Positions 6,931 through 14,877 of a DNA stretch of 64,000 nt are shown here, piece by piece. The notes under the pieces are model-generated. The model did no database searches and had not been told where the DNA came from. It saw only the letters and a list, made by a program, of their open reading frames with translations. Numbering within the stretch: position 1 is the first letter of the stretch; each line of letters begins with the position of its first letter. The stretch is from Ardenticatenaceae bacterium (GTDB taxonomy: Bacteria > Chloroflexota > Anaerolineae > Promineifilales > Promineifilaceae). The DNA is taken from assembly GCA_020634245.1 (NCBI GenBank), contig JACKCC010000015.1, positions 216,807-280,806 of the forward strand. The letters run 5' to 3'. The translations under genes were made by a program, and so were the position numbers.

Positions 6931-9375
6931 CTATCTCTTTTCTAGGGCCAGGGTGTAACGGCCGTTACGCACCACCACATCCCATCCATCTCCAACCGGC
7001 TGATTGATATGAACCGCTTGTGCCCGGCTGATGCTGATGAGATCGGCCGGGCTGTCAGCCAATGCATTAGCCAATTCCTCGTCTGTCGTTGCCAGATGCA
7101 GTGCTGGTAATTCCGCGCCCAGTGACAGATTGTGTTCGCTTTTGTAGCGACGTACGGCCGTTGCTATTTCCAGCAGAGTCTCGCCCAGGGAAACGGCCGT
7201 GTCATCCACCCAACGCTCGTCCACCACCGGCCAGCGAGAGAGATGAATGGAGGCCGCGCCATCTGCTTCGGCAAACAAGCCCTGGTAAATCTGCTCCGTC
7301 ACGTAGGGCAGCAGAGGGGCCAGCAGCTTCAACGTCGTCAGCAGTGCCGTATACAGTGCCAATTTCGCACCATCTGCCGCCGTTTCACCGGCATACAGCC
7401 GCATCTTGGCCATCTCCAAATAATTATCGGCCAGGTCGTGCCAGAAAAAGGTTTCGATTTCGCTTTTTGCTGTCGCATAGTCATAATTGGCGTACAACTG
7501 TGTTGCCCGTGCGATCAACAGCTGTGTCCGCGCCAAAATCCAGCGGTCGGCGGGAGTTGGTCGAATAGTCGGGTAGTCAGATAGTTGAGTAGTCAGGAAC
7601 CGCTGGCTAAACCGGGCCACGTTCCACAACTTGGTTACCAGTTTGGCCCCAGCCTGGATTTTTTGCTCGTCGATGACGGCGTCCTTGCCCAGAGCGGTGC
7701 TGGCTGCCCAGTAACGCACCGCGTCTGCCGAATACTGCTCAATCATCGCCAGCGGGGCCACCGGCCCACCACCGCGGCTCTTGCTGATTTTGCCCGTGCC
7801 TTCCGGGGCCAGCCCCCAGCCGGAAATCGCTACCGCATCCCAGGGCAGTGCGCCGAAGTGATAATGCGACTTCACAATCGTATAAAAAGCCCAGGTGCGG
7901 ATGATTTCGTGGGCTTGCGGCCGCAGCGAGAAGGGGAATACCGTTTCGTACAGCGCCTCGTCTTGCAAAAGCTGCCCCACGATTTGTGGCGTGAGGGAGG
8001 AAGTGGCCCAGGTGTCCATTACGTCTTGCTCTGGTGTAAAGGAGGTGTTACCGCAGGTGCAGGGTTGGTTGGGTGGTTGGTTTGTTGGATCGATGGGCAG
8101 TTGGTTTGGGTCCGCCGTCGTGATTGCGCCGCAGTCGTTGCAGTACCAGATGGGGAAGGTGACGCCAAAGTAGCGCTGGCGGGTGATGCACCAATCCCAA
8201 TTGAGGTTTTCCACCCACTGCTGGTAGCGCGCTTTCATGTGCGGCGGCTGCCAGTTGATTTGCTCACCGGCTTCCAGAAACGCGTCTTTGGCGTCGAGCA
8301 GGCGGATGAACCACTGCCAGGTGATGATGTATTCCACGGCCGTATCACACCGCTCATGAATACGAATCGACTGGGCAGACGGCCTTTCCCCCAACAACAG
8401 CCCGTCCACAGCCAGCGCTGCCACAATCACTTGCCGCGCTTCGGCCATTGGCAGACCGGCAAATTCGTCTGCTGCCTCGGTCAGTTTCCCGTCGCGCCCA
8501 ATCGCCTCCACCAGCGGTAAATGATGCGTGTGCCACCACTCCACGTCGGCCTGGTCGCCAAAGGTGCAGCACATCACTGCGCCGGTTCCCTTTTGCGGGT
8601 CCGCGCCGGGATCAGCCAGGATGGGCACGGTTTGGCCAAAATGGGGTACGGTGGCGGTTTCATTGAGGAGGTGGGTGAAACGGCCGTCTTCGGGATGAAC
8701 AAACACGGCCACACAGGCTGGCAGCAGTTCGGGGCGTGTCGTTGCAATCGGTAAGGATGATCCATTCGTCAGCCGGAAATCGAGCGTGTAAAACGTCGTT
8801 TCCCGCTCCAAATCATCCAGTTCGGCCTGGGCGATGGCTGTCTGGCATTCCGGGCACCAAATCGACGGCGCTTTTTCCCGGTAAGCCAGCCCTTTCTCGT
8901 ACAAATCGAGGAACGACCATTGGGCCAGCCGCCGCGAATGTTCGTCAATCGTGCGATAGCTGTACCGCCAATCAATCGACAGCCCCAGCCGCTGCCACAA
9001 TTCGCGGTAATCCTTTTCAGCTTCTTCGCTGACGGCCAGGCATTGTTCGATAAATGCTTCACGTCCGATGTCGCTGGCGCGCAAACCTAATCGCCGCTCT
9101 ACCAACCGCTCCGTGGGCAGGCCGTTGTCGTCAAAGCCCATGGGATAAAAGACGCGGTTCCCGTTCATCCGCCAAAAGCGGGCGAAAAAGTCAGTTTGGC
9201 TGTAGGAGTACACGTGCCCTAAATGCAAGTGTCCGGACACGGTTGGCGGTGGCGTGTCGATGCTGTACACTGACCCTTCGCCATCTGGTTCAAAATGATA
9301 AACGCCCTGTTCCTGCCACCGGGCTTCCAGCCGGGGTTCGGCCGTTTGCGGGTTGTACCGTTTGGAAAGACTCAT
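6931..9375 (-). CDS. valS: Valyl-tRNA synthetase
   Basis: Charges tRNA-Val. At 814 residues it belongs to the shorter ValS group. The class I signatures are HLHLGHV (HIGH) near residue 50 and KISKS near 535, with the editing domain between and an anticodon-binding domain after. The segment FDDNGLPTERLVE is typical of this ValS branch. A CxxC...CxC cysteine cluster sits near residues 410-435. A long C-terminal coiled-coil arm is missing, as in other short forms. Two oddities: the region encoding TTQLSDYPTIRPTP (7561-7605) is made of the TAGTC-type repeat found in intergenic DNA, and the segment around 8061-8110 is TTGGTTGG-like. Expression is controlled by the T-box leader upstream. Confidence 0.97.
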   Translation of the reverse strand: MSLSKRYNPQTAEPRLEARWQEQGVYHFEPDGEGSVYSIDTPPPTVSGHLHLGHVYSYSQTDFFARFWRMNGNRVFYPMGFDDNGLPTERLVERRLGLRASDIGREAFIEQCLAVSEEAEKDYRELWQRLGLSIDWRYSYRTIDEHSRRLAQWSFLDLYEKGLAYREKAPSIWCPECQTAIAQAELDDLERETTFYTLDFRLTNGSSLPIATTRPELLPACVAVFVHPEDGRFTHLLNETATVPHFGQTVPILADPGADPQKGTGAVMCCTFGDQADVEWWHTHHLPLVEAIGRDGKLTEAADEFAGLPMAEARQVIVAALAVDGLLLGERPSAQSIRIHERCDTAVEYIITWQWFIRLLDAKDAFLEAGEQINWQPPHMKARYQQWVENLNWDWCITRQRYFGVTFPIWYCNDCGAITTADPNQLPIDPTNQPPNQPCTCGNTSFTPEQDVMDTWATSSLTPQIVGQLLQDEALYETVFPFSLRPQAHEIIRTWAFYTIVKSHYHFGALPWDAVAISGWGLAPEGTGKISKSRGGGPVAPLAMIEQYSADAVRYWAASTALGKDAVIDEQKIQAGAKLVTKLWNVARFSQRFLTTQLSDYPTIRPTPADRWILARTQLLIARATQLYANYDYATAKSEIETFFWHDLADNYLEMAKMRLYAGETAADGAKLALYTALLTTLKLLAPLLPYVTEQIYQGLFAEADGAASIHLSRWPVVDERWVDDTAVSLGETLLEIATAVRRYKSEHNLSLGAELPALHLATTDEELANALADSPADLISISRAQAVHINQPVGDGWDVVVRNGRYTLALEKR

Positions 9376-9399
9376 GATTTACCTCCATAAAACGCGAAA

Positions 9400-9750
9400 C
9401 GTGATACTGCTACGTGACACAGATACAAAAACGCCCCATTCATCCAATTTGAGGACGAAAGGGGGCTGTCTTCCGCGGTACCACCTCATTTCGCAGCACG
9501 TAACAAAGTTGCTGCGCACTCTTGCTCCAACCATCATTAGAGCTGCGCTGTAACGGGCTTACCCGTGCCGGTCTACTTTTAGCGACGTTTTCCGCCGCCA
9601 ATTTCTTCGGCAATCAATCCGGGCGACTTCGGTGGCGAGTGGTTGTGGGGGTTTTCAGTCTGGCAAAGTGTAGATTGCCGACCCCGGCTTTTCTGTCAGC
9701 ACTTGGGCCACGTACTACTCCCGGTAGATGGTTTATTGGGTTGTTGCTCA
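9400..9750 (-). ncRNA. T-box riboswitch controlling valS
   Basis: On the minus strand the leader contains the conserved antiterminator T-box AGGTGGTACCGCGG (9486-9473). It also has an AGTA-type stem I element near 9715 and a downstream terminator in which AGCCCCC pairs with GGGGC before a T run. T-box leaders bind the cognate tRNA. Uncharged tRNA pairs its 3' end with the T-box bulge and prevents termination, so valS would be induced when valine is limiting. GTC triplets suited to a valine specifier occur in the stem I region, but I cannot fix which is bulged. The leader ends directly before the valS start. Confidence 0.9.
9424..9467 (-). terminator. Regulated terminator of the valS T-box leader
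   Basis: On the minus strand, AGCCCCC is followed by a loop and GGGGCGTTTTTG. This is the hairpin that competes with the T-box antiterminator. It lies about 50 bases before the valS start codon. Confidence 0.8.
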
Positions 9751-9752
9751 GT

Positions 9753-9782
9753 ATTATAGGTGAAACGGCCGTATTTTGGCAA
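9753..9782 (-). promoter_or_regulatory. Sigma-70-type promoter of the valS leader
   Basis: On the minus strand, TTGCCA (9782-9777) and a perfect TATAAT (9758-9753) are separated by 18 bases. Transcription would begin near 9745, just before the T-box stem I. The spacer contains a copy of ACGGCCGT. Confidence 0.75.
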
Positions 9783-9896
9783 TACGTATGAATGAACGGC
9801 CGTTACCCCAGAACAGAGTAAACGGTGGGCAGGCTGGTTGCCGACGGCTGCCAGTCCGCATACAATTTTATTCATACGCATTTGGAGGAAAATGTT

Positions 9897-10883
9897 TTGT
9901 TTACTTTTAATCTTCAATCAGCAAGGTACCGAGCGAGCTTTGTCTTAATCGTTGGTTCGGTGTTATTAAATTCTTGCCAATCGGCAGAACCCGTGCCGAC
10001 GCGGGCGGTAGTGGCCTCTGTGCCACCGGCCACAGCTACAGCTGAAATCATTGCCCAAATGCCTCCCACATGGACGCCGGAACTGATCCCGCCGACCGAT
10101 ACGCCGCTGCCGCCAACTAGTACGGCCGTTGCTACAGCCACCCCCCGTCCACCCACGGACACACCGGTCCCGCTGCCGACAAACACGCTGCGCCCAACTG
10201 ATACGGTCGTGCCCACGAATACGGCCGTGCCGCCCACCGCTCCACCGGCCACTACTGCGCCTACAGCACTGCCCACAGCCTCATCCAACCCCGTGTTGGG
10301 AGGAAATATTTTACCCAATGGCTCTTTTGAAGAAGGACATTACAACCAAAATGGCATCCCTGAACTCCAACTACCTAACGGCTGGTTTCTGGAATGGGAC
10401 GAAGGACCCACCGGATATGGCAGCAATTCCTGGGATGTGTACGTCAGGCCCGAAACTCGTGTCCTTTCCACCCAATTTTTGCCAGCATTCGAACATCCGC
10501 TTTACATTTGGGATGGAACCCACACAGTCAAAATCTTCAAAGGTTCCGGCGCGATTAGCGTACGGCTGATGCGGGACATTACGTTAGAACCTGGAACCTA
10601 TGTTTTTGAGATCAACGTATTCCCCGATTTGGTCATGGGTTATGAGAACAACCAAAAAATTTGGGCTGACGATCCGGTTTCTGGTGAAGTGCGCTTTATT
10701 GTAACTGGCAGCGGTACAGGCTGGTTTTTCCCCACTTTTGGGGTGCGCAACACCTTTACCCATACTTTCACTGTTACCGAAACCCAAACCATTCGGCTGG
10801 GCGTTGGGCTGCGCGGCCGTTTTGCCCTTGCCAATAACGGCTTTTTTGTTGATGCCTGGACATTGAAAAAAGTGGGAGGGTAA
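9897..10883 (+). CDS. Secreted lipoprotein with Pro/Thr-rich linker and C-terminal beta domain
   Basis: The start is placed at the TTG at 9897, eight bases after GGAGG, giving 328 residues. The open frame reaches further up but overlaps the divergent valS promoter. A basic N-terminus and hydrophobic stretch (VLIVGSVLLNSC) end in a lipobox-like cysteine near residue 27, so it is probably lipid-anchored outside the cell. Residues 35-140 are a low-complexity linker rich in P, T and V (PPTDTPVPLPTNT). The remainder starts with 'LPNGSFEEGHYNQNG', typical of carbohydrate-binding or jelly-roll modules, and has no visible catalytic motif. Its ligand is unknown. Confidence 0.75.
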   Translation: MFTFNLQSARYRASFVLIVGSVLLNSCQSAEPVPTRAVVASVPPATATAEIIAQMPPTWTPELIPPTDTPLPPTSTAVATATPRPPTDTPVPLPTNTLRPTDTVVPTNTAVPPTAPPATTAPTALPTASSNPVLGGNILPNGSFEEGHYNQNGIPELQLPNGWFLEWDEGPTGYGSNSWDVYVRPETRVLSTQFLPAFEHPLYIWDGTHTVKIFKGSGAISVRLMRDITLEPGTYVFEINVFPDLVMGYENNQKIWADDPVSGEVRFIVTGSGTGWFFPTFGVRNTFTHTFTVTETQTIRLGVGLRGRFALANNGFFVDAWTLKKVGG

Positions 10884-11078
10884 TCGGTTGTTTTGAATCG
10901 TTGGCAAACGATTCAGATCTGTTCTCTAAGCTTGTCGAAGGGAACGGTCTTTGACCAGCCCAGACCCCGACAGGCGGGATAAGTCACATCGTTTTTGCAA
11001 CCTTCTTTGACGGTCTGCGTAAAGATGTCTGTATGCTGAGCAACTGAATGATTGAAATATGAAGGAGTAATCAAAACC
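10884..11078. other. Intergenic stretch with CTTGTCGAAGG and CCCGACAGGCGGG words
   Basis: No gene is supported here. The stretch includes CTAAGCTTGTCGAAGGG near 10928 and CCCCGACAGGCGGGA near 10966. Both are short words that recur elsewhere in the window (11629, 36448 and 29736). The ribosome-binding site AAGGAG of the next gene is at its end. Confidence 0.5.
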
Positions 11079-11537
11079 ATGAATGACGAACAAGTACCTA
11101 GTGTGGAAGAGATCAAAGAACGGTTGAAGGTTGAAATCCCGGTTGAAGAAGAAGCCACAAAGGCTGAAACTCAGCGCGATTTTGGTGAAGAGCTGAAAAA
11201 CTTAGGCAAACAATTTGTCGATACCGTGCAGTCGGCCTGGAACAGCGAAGAACGGCAGCGCGTTGAAACAGAAATCCGTACCGGTGTTAAATCTTTTGTT
11301 TCGGAAGTAGACAAGGCCATCAAGGAAGCCAAAGAAAGCCAGGCAGCCGTAAAAGTTAAAGAAGAAGCAGTTGAAATCAAAACTAAGTTTGAATCAGGCG
11401 ATCTTGGCAAAAAGACGCGTGATGGTCTGGTTCAGGGTTTGCAATGGTTGAGTGAAGAGTTGGGGAAATTGGCTGAACAGTTTTCTCCAGCTGAAAAATC
11501 ACCACAAGATGCTGCTCCCTCTGAAGAAGATAAATAG
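11079..11537 (+). CDS. Small charged helical protein of unknown function
   Basis: A 152-residue protein starting at the ATG at 11079 after AAGGAGTAATCAAAACC. It is very rich in Glu and Lys, without membrane segments or cysteines. It is predicted to be largely helical from its i/i+3/i+4 pattern (EELKNLGKQFVDTVQ, GLQWLSEELGKLAEQF). I do not recognise the family. Composition and size resemble small cytosolic stress or envelope-associated helical proteins, but no function can be assigned. A strong terminator follows, so it is probably a single-gene unit. Confidence 0.75.
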   Translation: MNDEQVPSVEEIKERLKVEIPVEEEATKAETQRDFGEELKNLGKQFVDTVQSAWNSEERQRVETEIRTGVKSFVSEVDKAIKEAKESQAAVKVKEEAVEIKTKFESGDLGKKTRDGLVQGLQWLSEELGKLAEQFSPAEKSPQDAAPSEEDK

Positions 11538-11560
11538 AAATCTTCCTGACACAATCGTAA

Positions 11561-11599
11561 AAAGCCTTGCGCCAGTTCCTATCGGGCAAGGCTTTTTTG
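11561..11599 (+). terminator. Rho-independent terminator
   Basis: AAGCCTTGC and GCAAGGCTT form a nine-base stem with a loop of about 14 bases, followed by a T run. It begins 24 bases after the stop codon of the small helical protein. Confidence 0.92.
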
Positions 11600-11767
11600 T
11601 TGTAACTGTCCAGGTCGTTGCCCGAGCCTGTCGAAGGCAAACCCGGCTTTAACGAGCTCAACCTCCGGGAGGTTGTATAATTTTTAATATTTTGGCGAAT
11701 GTTTTTGACAACAGCGGACAATTTAGCGTACACTGAAAATCCCTAAATTGAAGTGCGGAGGTTTGTT

Positions 11768-13105
11768 ATGAGTCCGATTACTCACATCGTTAAGCGAAGT
11801 GGTGCGACCGTTCCTTTTAACCCGGATCGCATTGTGAATGCCATTTATCGAGCGGCCGTTGCCGTTGGTGGTCGGGACCGGGAGCGCGCTCGCTGGCTGA
11901 CTGAACAGGTTGTGGCCATGCTGGAAGCCAACACACCGGAAGACCACATTCCGAATATTGAGGAAATTCAGGATACGGTAGAAAAAGTATTAATTGAGAA
12001 TGGTCATGCAGCGGTGGCCAAGGCTTACATCCTTTACCGCGATGAGCGGAACCGCCGCCGCCGGGTAGAAGCAGACCGGGCGGCCCGGCCATCGGACAAT
12101 ATTCCCTGGGCAAAAATCTGGCGGGTGCTGGATTGGGCGACGCGATATGACCTGCACACGATCTGGCGTTTGAATGAGCGCATCGCTAATGGGGAATTCC
12201 CGCAAATTGTGCATGAGGCGGAGGCGGCGTATGAGGATGATGTGGATACGGCCGCATCCATGATCACTAAACGCCGCGACAGTTTGCGGATGGTATTTGT
12301 CAGCGGGCCGTCATCATCAGGTAAAACGACGACGACGATCAAGCTGGAACAGCGCCTTCAACGTCAGGGCTTGAAGTTTGTGACGCTCAATGTGGATAAT
12401 TATTTCTTCGATTTGGAGATGCATCCCAAGGACGAATTTGGCGATTACGATTTTGAGACGCCGCAGGCGTTGGATTTGCCGCTGATTAATGAACATTTGC
12501 AAAAGTTAGCCGCTGGTGAAGAGGTGCTAATCCCATTTTATGATTTTAAGACAGGTAAGCGTTCTCCGGAGCAAACGCGGATGAGACTGGCGGCCAACGA
12601 GATTTTGTTGATTGACAGCCTGCATGGCCTTTATCCACCGATGACGGAGGGCGTGCCGGATGAGTTGAAGTTTAAGTTGTATCTAGAGCCGCTATTGCAA
12701 ATGCGCGGGCCGAACGACTACATTCGTTGGACGGATCTGCGCCTGATCCGGCGCATGCTGCGCGATTCGGTCCACCGGGCATACAATCCGCAGCAGACGT
12801 TGGAGCATTGGCATTATGTGCGGGCCAGCGAAATGCGCAATATTATTCCGTATCACGGCACGGCCGATTTTATTATCAACAGCGCCATGCCCTATGAATT
12901 GGCCCTGTATCGTGCGCGTTTATACGATCGGTTCAAGGAGTGGGAGCAGGAATATGAGGGAAATCCGCTGCGTGAGGATGCTTATACGCGGGCGGCCCGT
13001 GTACGGCAAATGCTGGAAGCGGTGATTCCAGTGTTAGATGAAACGGCCGTTCCCTCTGATTCGGTTCTGCGTGAGTTCATTGGCGGCAGCAGCCTGGCTC
13101 ACTAA
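11768..13105 (+). CDS. ATP-cone domain fused to uridine kinase/phosphoribulokinase-like kinase
   Basis: A 445-residue protein starting at the ATG at 11768, six bases after GGAGG. Residues 1-95 are an ATP-cone: VIKRSGATVPFNPDRI, then a helical part ending AVAKAYILYRDERNRRR, as in NrdR and ribonucleotide reductases, where it binds ATP/dATP. From about residue 175 comes a P-loop kinase with GPSSSGKT (180-187), VDNYFFD, DFETPQALDLPL and the acidic 'LLIDSLHGL', as in uridine kinases. The C-terminal 130 residues have no clear label. The fusion suggests a nucleoside or sugar kinase whose activity is gated by the ATP/dATP level. Substrate and regulation are inference. Confidence 0.82.
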   Translation: MSPITHIVKRSGATVPFNPDRIVNAIYRAAVAVGGRDRERARWLTEQVVAMLEANTPEDHIPNIEEIQDTVEKVLIENGHAAVAKAYILYRDERNRRRRVEADRAARPSDNIPWAKIWRVLDWATRYDLHTIWRLNERIANGEFPQIVHEAEAAYEDDVDTAASMITKRRDSLRMVFVSGPSSSGKTTTTIKLEQRLQRQGLKFVTLNVDNYFFDLEMHPKDEFGDYDFETPQALDLPLINEHLQKLAAGEEVLIPFYDFKTGKRSPEQTRMRLAANEILLIDSLHGLYPPMTEGVPDELKFKLYLEPLLQMRGPNDYIRWTDLRLIRRMLRDSVHRAYNPQQTLEHWHYVRASEMRNIIPYHGTADFIINSAMPYELALYRARLYDRFKEWEQEYEGNPLREDAYTRAARVRQMLEAVIPVLDETAVPSDSVLREFIGGSSLAH

Positions 13106-13761
13106 ACTGCCTGAATCTGGAGCAGCCAACAGATACGGCCGTCGTTTAGCCAATCAATATGCCAGTCTCCCCGGCCAAATGTGCGGCGCACGCCGCGCAG
13201 CAGCAGTTGCAAGCGTTGCAAATGGGGTGCGAGGCTGGAATCAGGGCGCTGCCAGCGTTTTAATTGGGGCAGGGAGATGGGCGGTTCATCAGGGATTGTG
13301 ATGGTGTCGTGATGGTAGGCAGAGGTGGTAACGGCCGTTCCCCTCCAATCTCCGTCCACCATTTCCATAACCAAAACATCCCGCCGCTGACCATCTAATC
13401 GCGACCACAATTCGCATAAAGAGTTCGATAAGTAAACCGGATGGCTGAAATCGACAGCCAACTGCGGCATAGCAGTGGCGGCGTTGGCTGCGCGGAGGGC
13501 GGCCGGTTTATCCAGGTGGGGAAAGCGGACGCTCTGGTAGAGCGTTTCGTATAACCATTCAGGACTGGTGGCAGTGATACGGCCGTTTTCCTCTTTAACA
13601 ACTCCTTCATCCCACAGCAGTTGAAACAACTCGTCGAGCAAAATAGCTCCCGCCGGAACCGGCAGGCCGGCTTTGGCGGCCGCGTCGAGGCGCTGCCCTT
13701 TTTCGGCCACGCCCCACTTTTTTGCCCGCCCGGAGCCAAGCCAGATGAACGGTGTTTTCAT
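13102..13761 (-). CDS. Stand-alone PEP/pyruvate-binding-like domain protein
   Basis: A 219-residue protein overlapping the next gene by ATGA, so the two are translationally coupled. The N-terminal VAEKGQRLDAAAKAGLPVPAGAI resembles the opening glycine/lysine motif of pyruvate phosphate dikinase and PEP synthase N-domains. The C-terminal DWHIDWLNDGRICWLLQIQ matches the 'DIEWALD...LLQARP' end of the same domain. The central part is much shorter than in the dikinases. The swivelling phospho-His domain and the PEP barrel are absent. It may be a degenerate or specialised ATP-grasp-like module rather than an enzyme of phosphoenolpyruvate metabolism. The family call is tentative. Confidence 0.55.
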   Translation of the reverse strand: MKTPFIWLGSGRAKKWGVAEKGQRLDAAAKAGLPVPAGAILLDELFQLLWDEGVVKEENGRITATSPEWLYETLYQSVRFPHLDKPAALRAANAATAMPQLAVDFSHPVYLSNSLCELWSRLDGQRRDVLVMEMVDGDWRGTAVTTSAYHHDTITIPDEPPISLPQLKRWQRPDSSLAPHLQRLQLLLRGVRRTFGRGDWHIDWLNDGRICWLLQIQAV

Positions 13762-14678
13762 CGCAGCAAGTCAGATAAAGCGGATTGGGCATCTGGGAAA
13801 TTGAAGTTGAAACCGGCCGATTCCAGTTTTTCCGGTACAGCGCGCTGGCCATCCAGGACAATGGTGGCGACTTCACCCAGGGCCAGTTTGAGGATAAAGG
13901 CGGGGGCGGGTATGAGGAACGGCCGTTGCAAAACCTGGCCAATCACCTTGCCAAAACCCCGGTTGGTCAGCGGATTAGGCGCGCTAAGATTGAATGCGCC
14001 AGACGCCGCCTCATTCTCCAGCAAAAAATGGACGGCACGAATTTCATCGTCAATGTGAATCCAGGGCCACCACTGTTGGCCGCTGCCCAATGGCCCACCG
14101 GCAAAAAAGCGGAACGGCAGAACGGTGATGGGCAGCGCGCCGCCTTTCATACTCAACACAACGCCGGTACGGATAATAGCCCGGCGCACCCCCATTTTTT
14201 CAACAGCCTGAGTTGACTGTTCCCAATCCTGGCAGACCTGGGCCAGAAAATCGCTGTCCGGCAATGCCTCTTCGGTTATGACTTCATCGCCGCGAGAGCC
14301 GTAATAGCCGACGGCCGATGATTGGATGAGGACGCCGGGTTTGCTGCTGGCTGCTTCGACAGCTTTTGTGATGGCTTCACCGGCCTGTATCCGGCTGTCG
14401 CGGATGCGCTGCTTACGCTCTGGCGTCCAGCGGCTGGGTAAAAAGCCGGTTCCGGCAATGCTTTCGCCGGCCAGATTGATAATTGCGTCGGTTTCATTGA
14501 CTAGATGCCCCCAGCCTTCGGGAGTACGGCCGTCCCACTTCACCCCGGTCACACCGGCGGGCAACGTATGTTTTTCCGGGCTGCGGCTCAACACATAAAC
14601 GTCATGGTGATCGGCGGCCAGTTCATTGACCAATTTGCTGCCAATCAATCCGGTCCCACCACTGATAATGATTCGCAT
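13758..14678 (-). CDS. TIGR01777-family NAD(P)-dependent epimerase
   Basis: A 306-residue extended short-chain dehydrogenase-like protein. The dinucleotide-binding motif is GGTGLIGSKLV at the N-terminus. NLAGESIAG and the 'RWTPERKQRIRDSRI' segment identify the TIGR01777 (YfcH/SDR39U1) subfamily. The C-terminal DUF1731-like part includes LGEVATIVLDGQRAVPEKL. A good AGGAG site precedes the ATG. It is the first gene of a two-gene unit with the PPDK-N-like protein. The biochemical role of this subfamily is unknown; some members affect cell division in cyanobacteria and plastids. Confidence 0.92.
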   Translation of the reverse strand: MRIIISGGTGLIGSKLVNELAADHHDVYVLSRSPEKHTLPAGVTGVKWDGRTPEGWGHLVNETDAIINLAGESIAGTGFLPSRWTPERKQRIRDSRIQAGEAITKAVEAASSKPGVLIQSSAVGYYGSRGDEVITEEALPDSDFLAQVCQDWEQSTQAVEKMGVRRAIIRTGVVLSMKGGALPITVLPFRFFAGGPLGSGQQWWPWIHIDDEIRAVHFLLENEAASGAFNLSAPNPLTNRGFGKVIGQVLQRPFLIPAPAFILKLALGEVATIVLDGQRAVPEKLESAGFNFNFPDAQSALSDLLR

Positions 14679-14817
14679 GATTCGTAAAACTCCTGACTAA
14701 AATTGATGATTTATCGAGTTCTAAACTCTTGATTTAAGTATACGATCGCCCGGACAATAACGTATAAATTCTGAAAAGCCATGTGAAATTCTCATTGACC
14801 AATAAGGTTTGGACCAC

Positions 14818-14846
14818 TTTCCCGGAAACTCCAAAGTTTCCGGGAA
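14818..14846. repeat. TTTCCCGGAAACT palindromic repeat
   Basis: TTTCCCGGAAACT, a four-base loop, and AGTTTCCGGGA form a 13-base inverted repeat in the 200-base gap between two leftward genes. Other copies are at 34473-34504 and 58318-58346. It has no T run, so it is not a normal terminator. Confidence 0.85.
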
Positions 14847-14877
14847 GGTGGATGTTCCAGTTATTTGATCGCTGTTC

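Noticed and set aside
8061..8110. Repeat insertion in valS at the TTGGTTGG stretch
   Set aside because: It codes for part of a cysteine-cluster loop that may be a normal feature of this ValS branch, so I note the likeness but do not claim an insertion.
7585..8520. 311-residue plus-strand frame opposite valS
   Set aside because: Antisense shadow of valS; the valS motifs are on the minus strand throughout.
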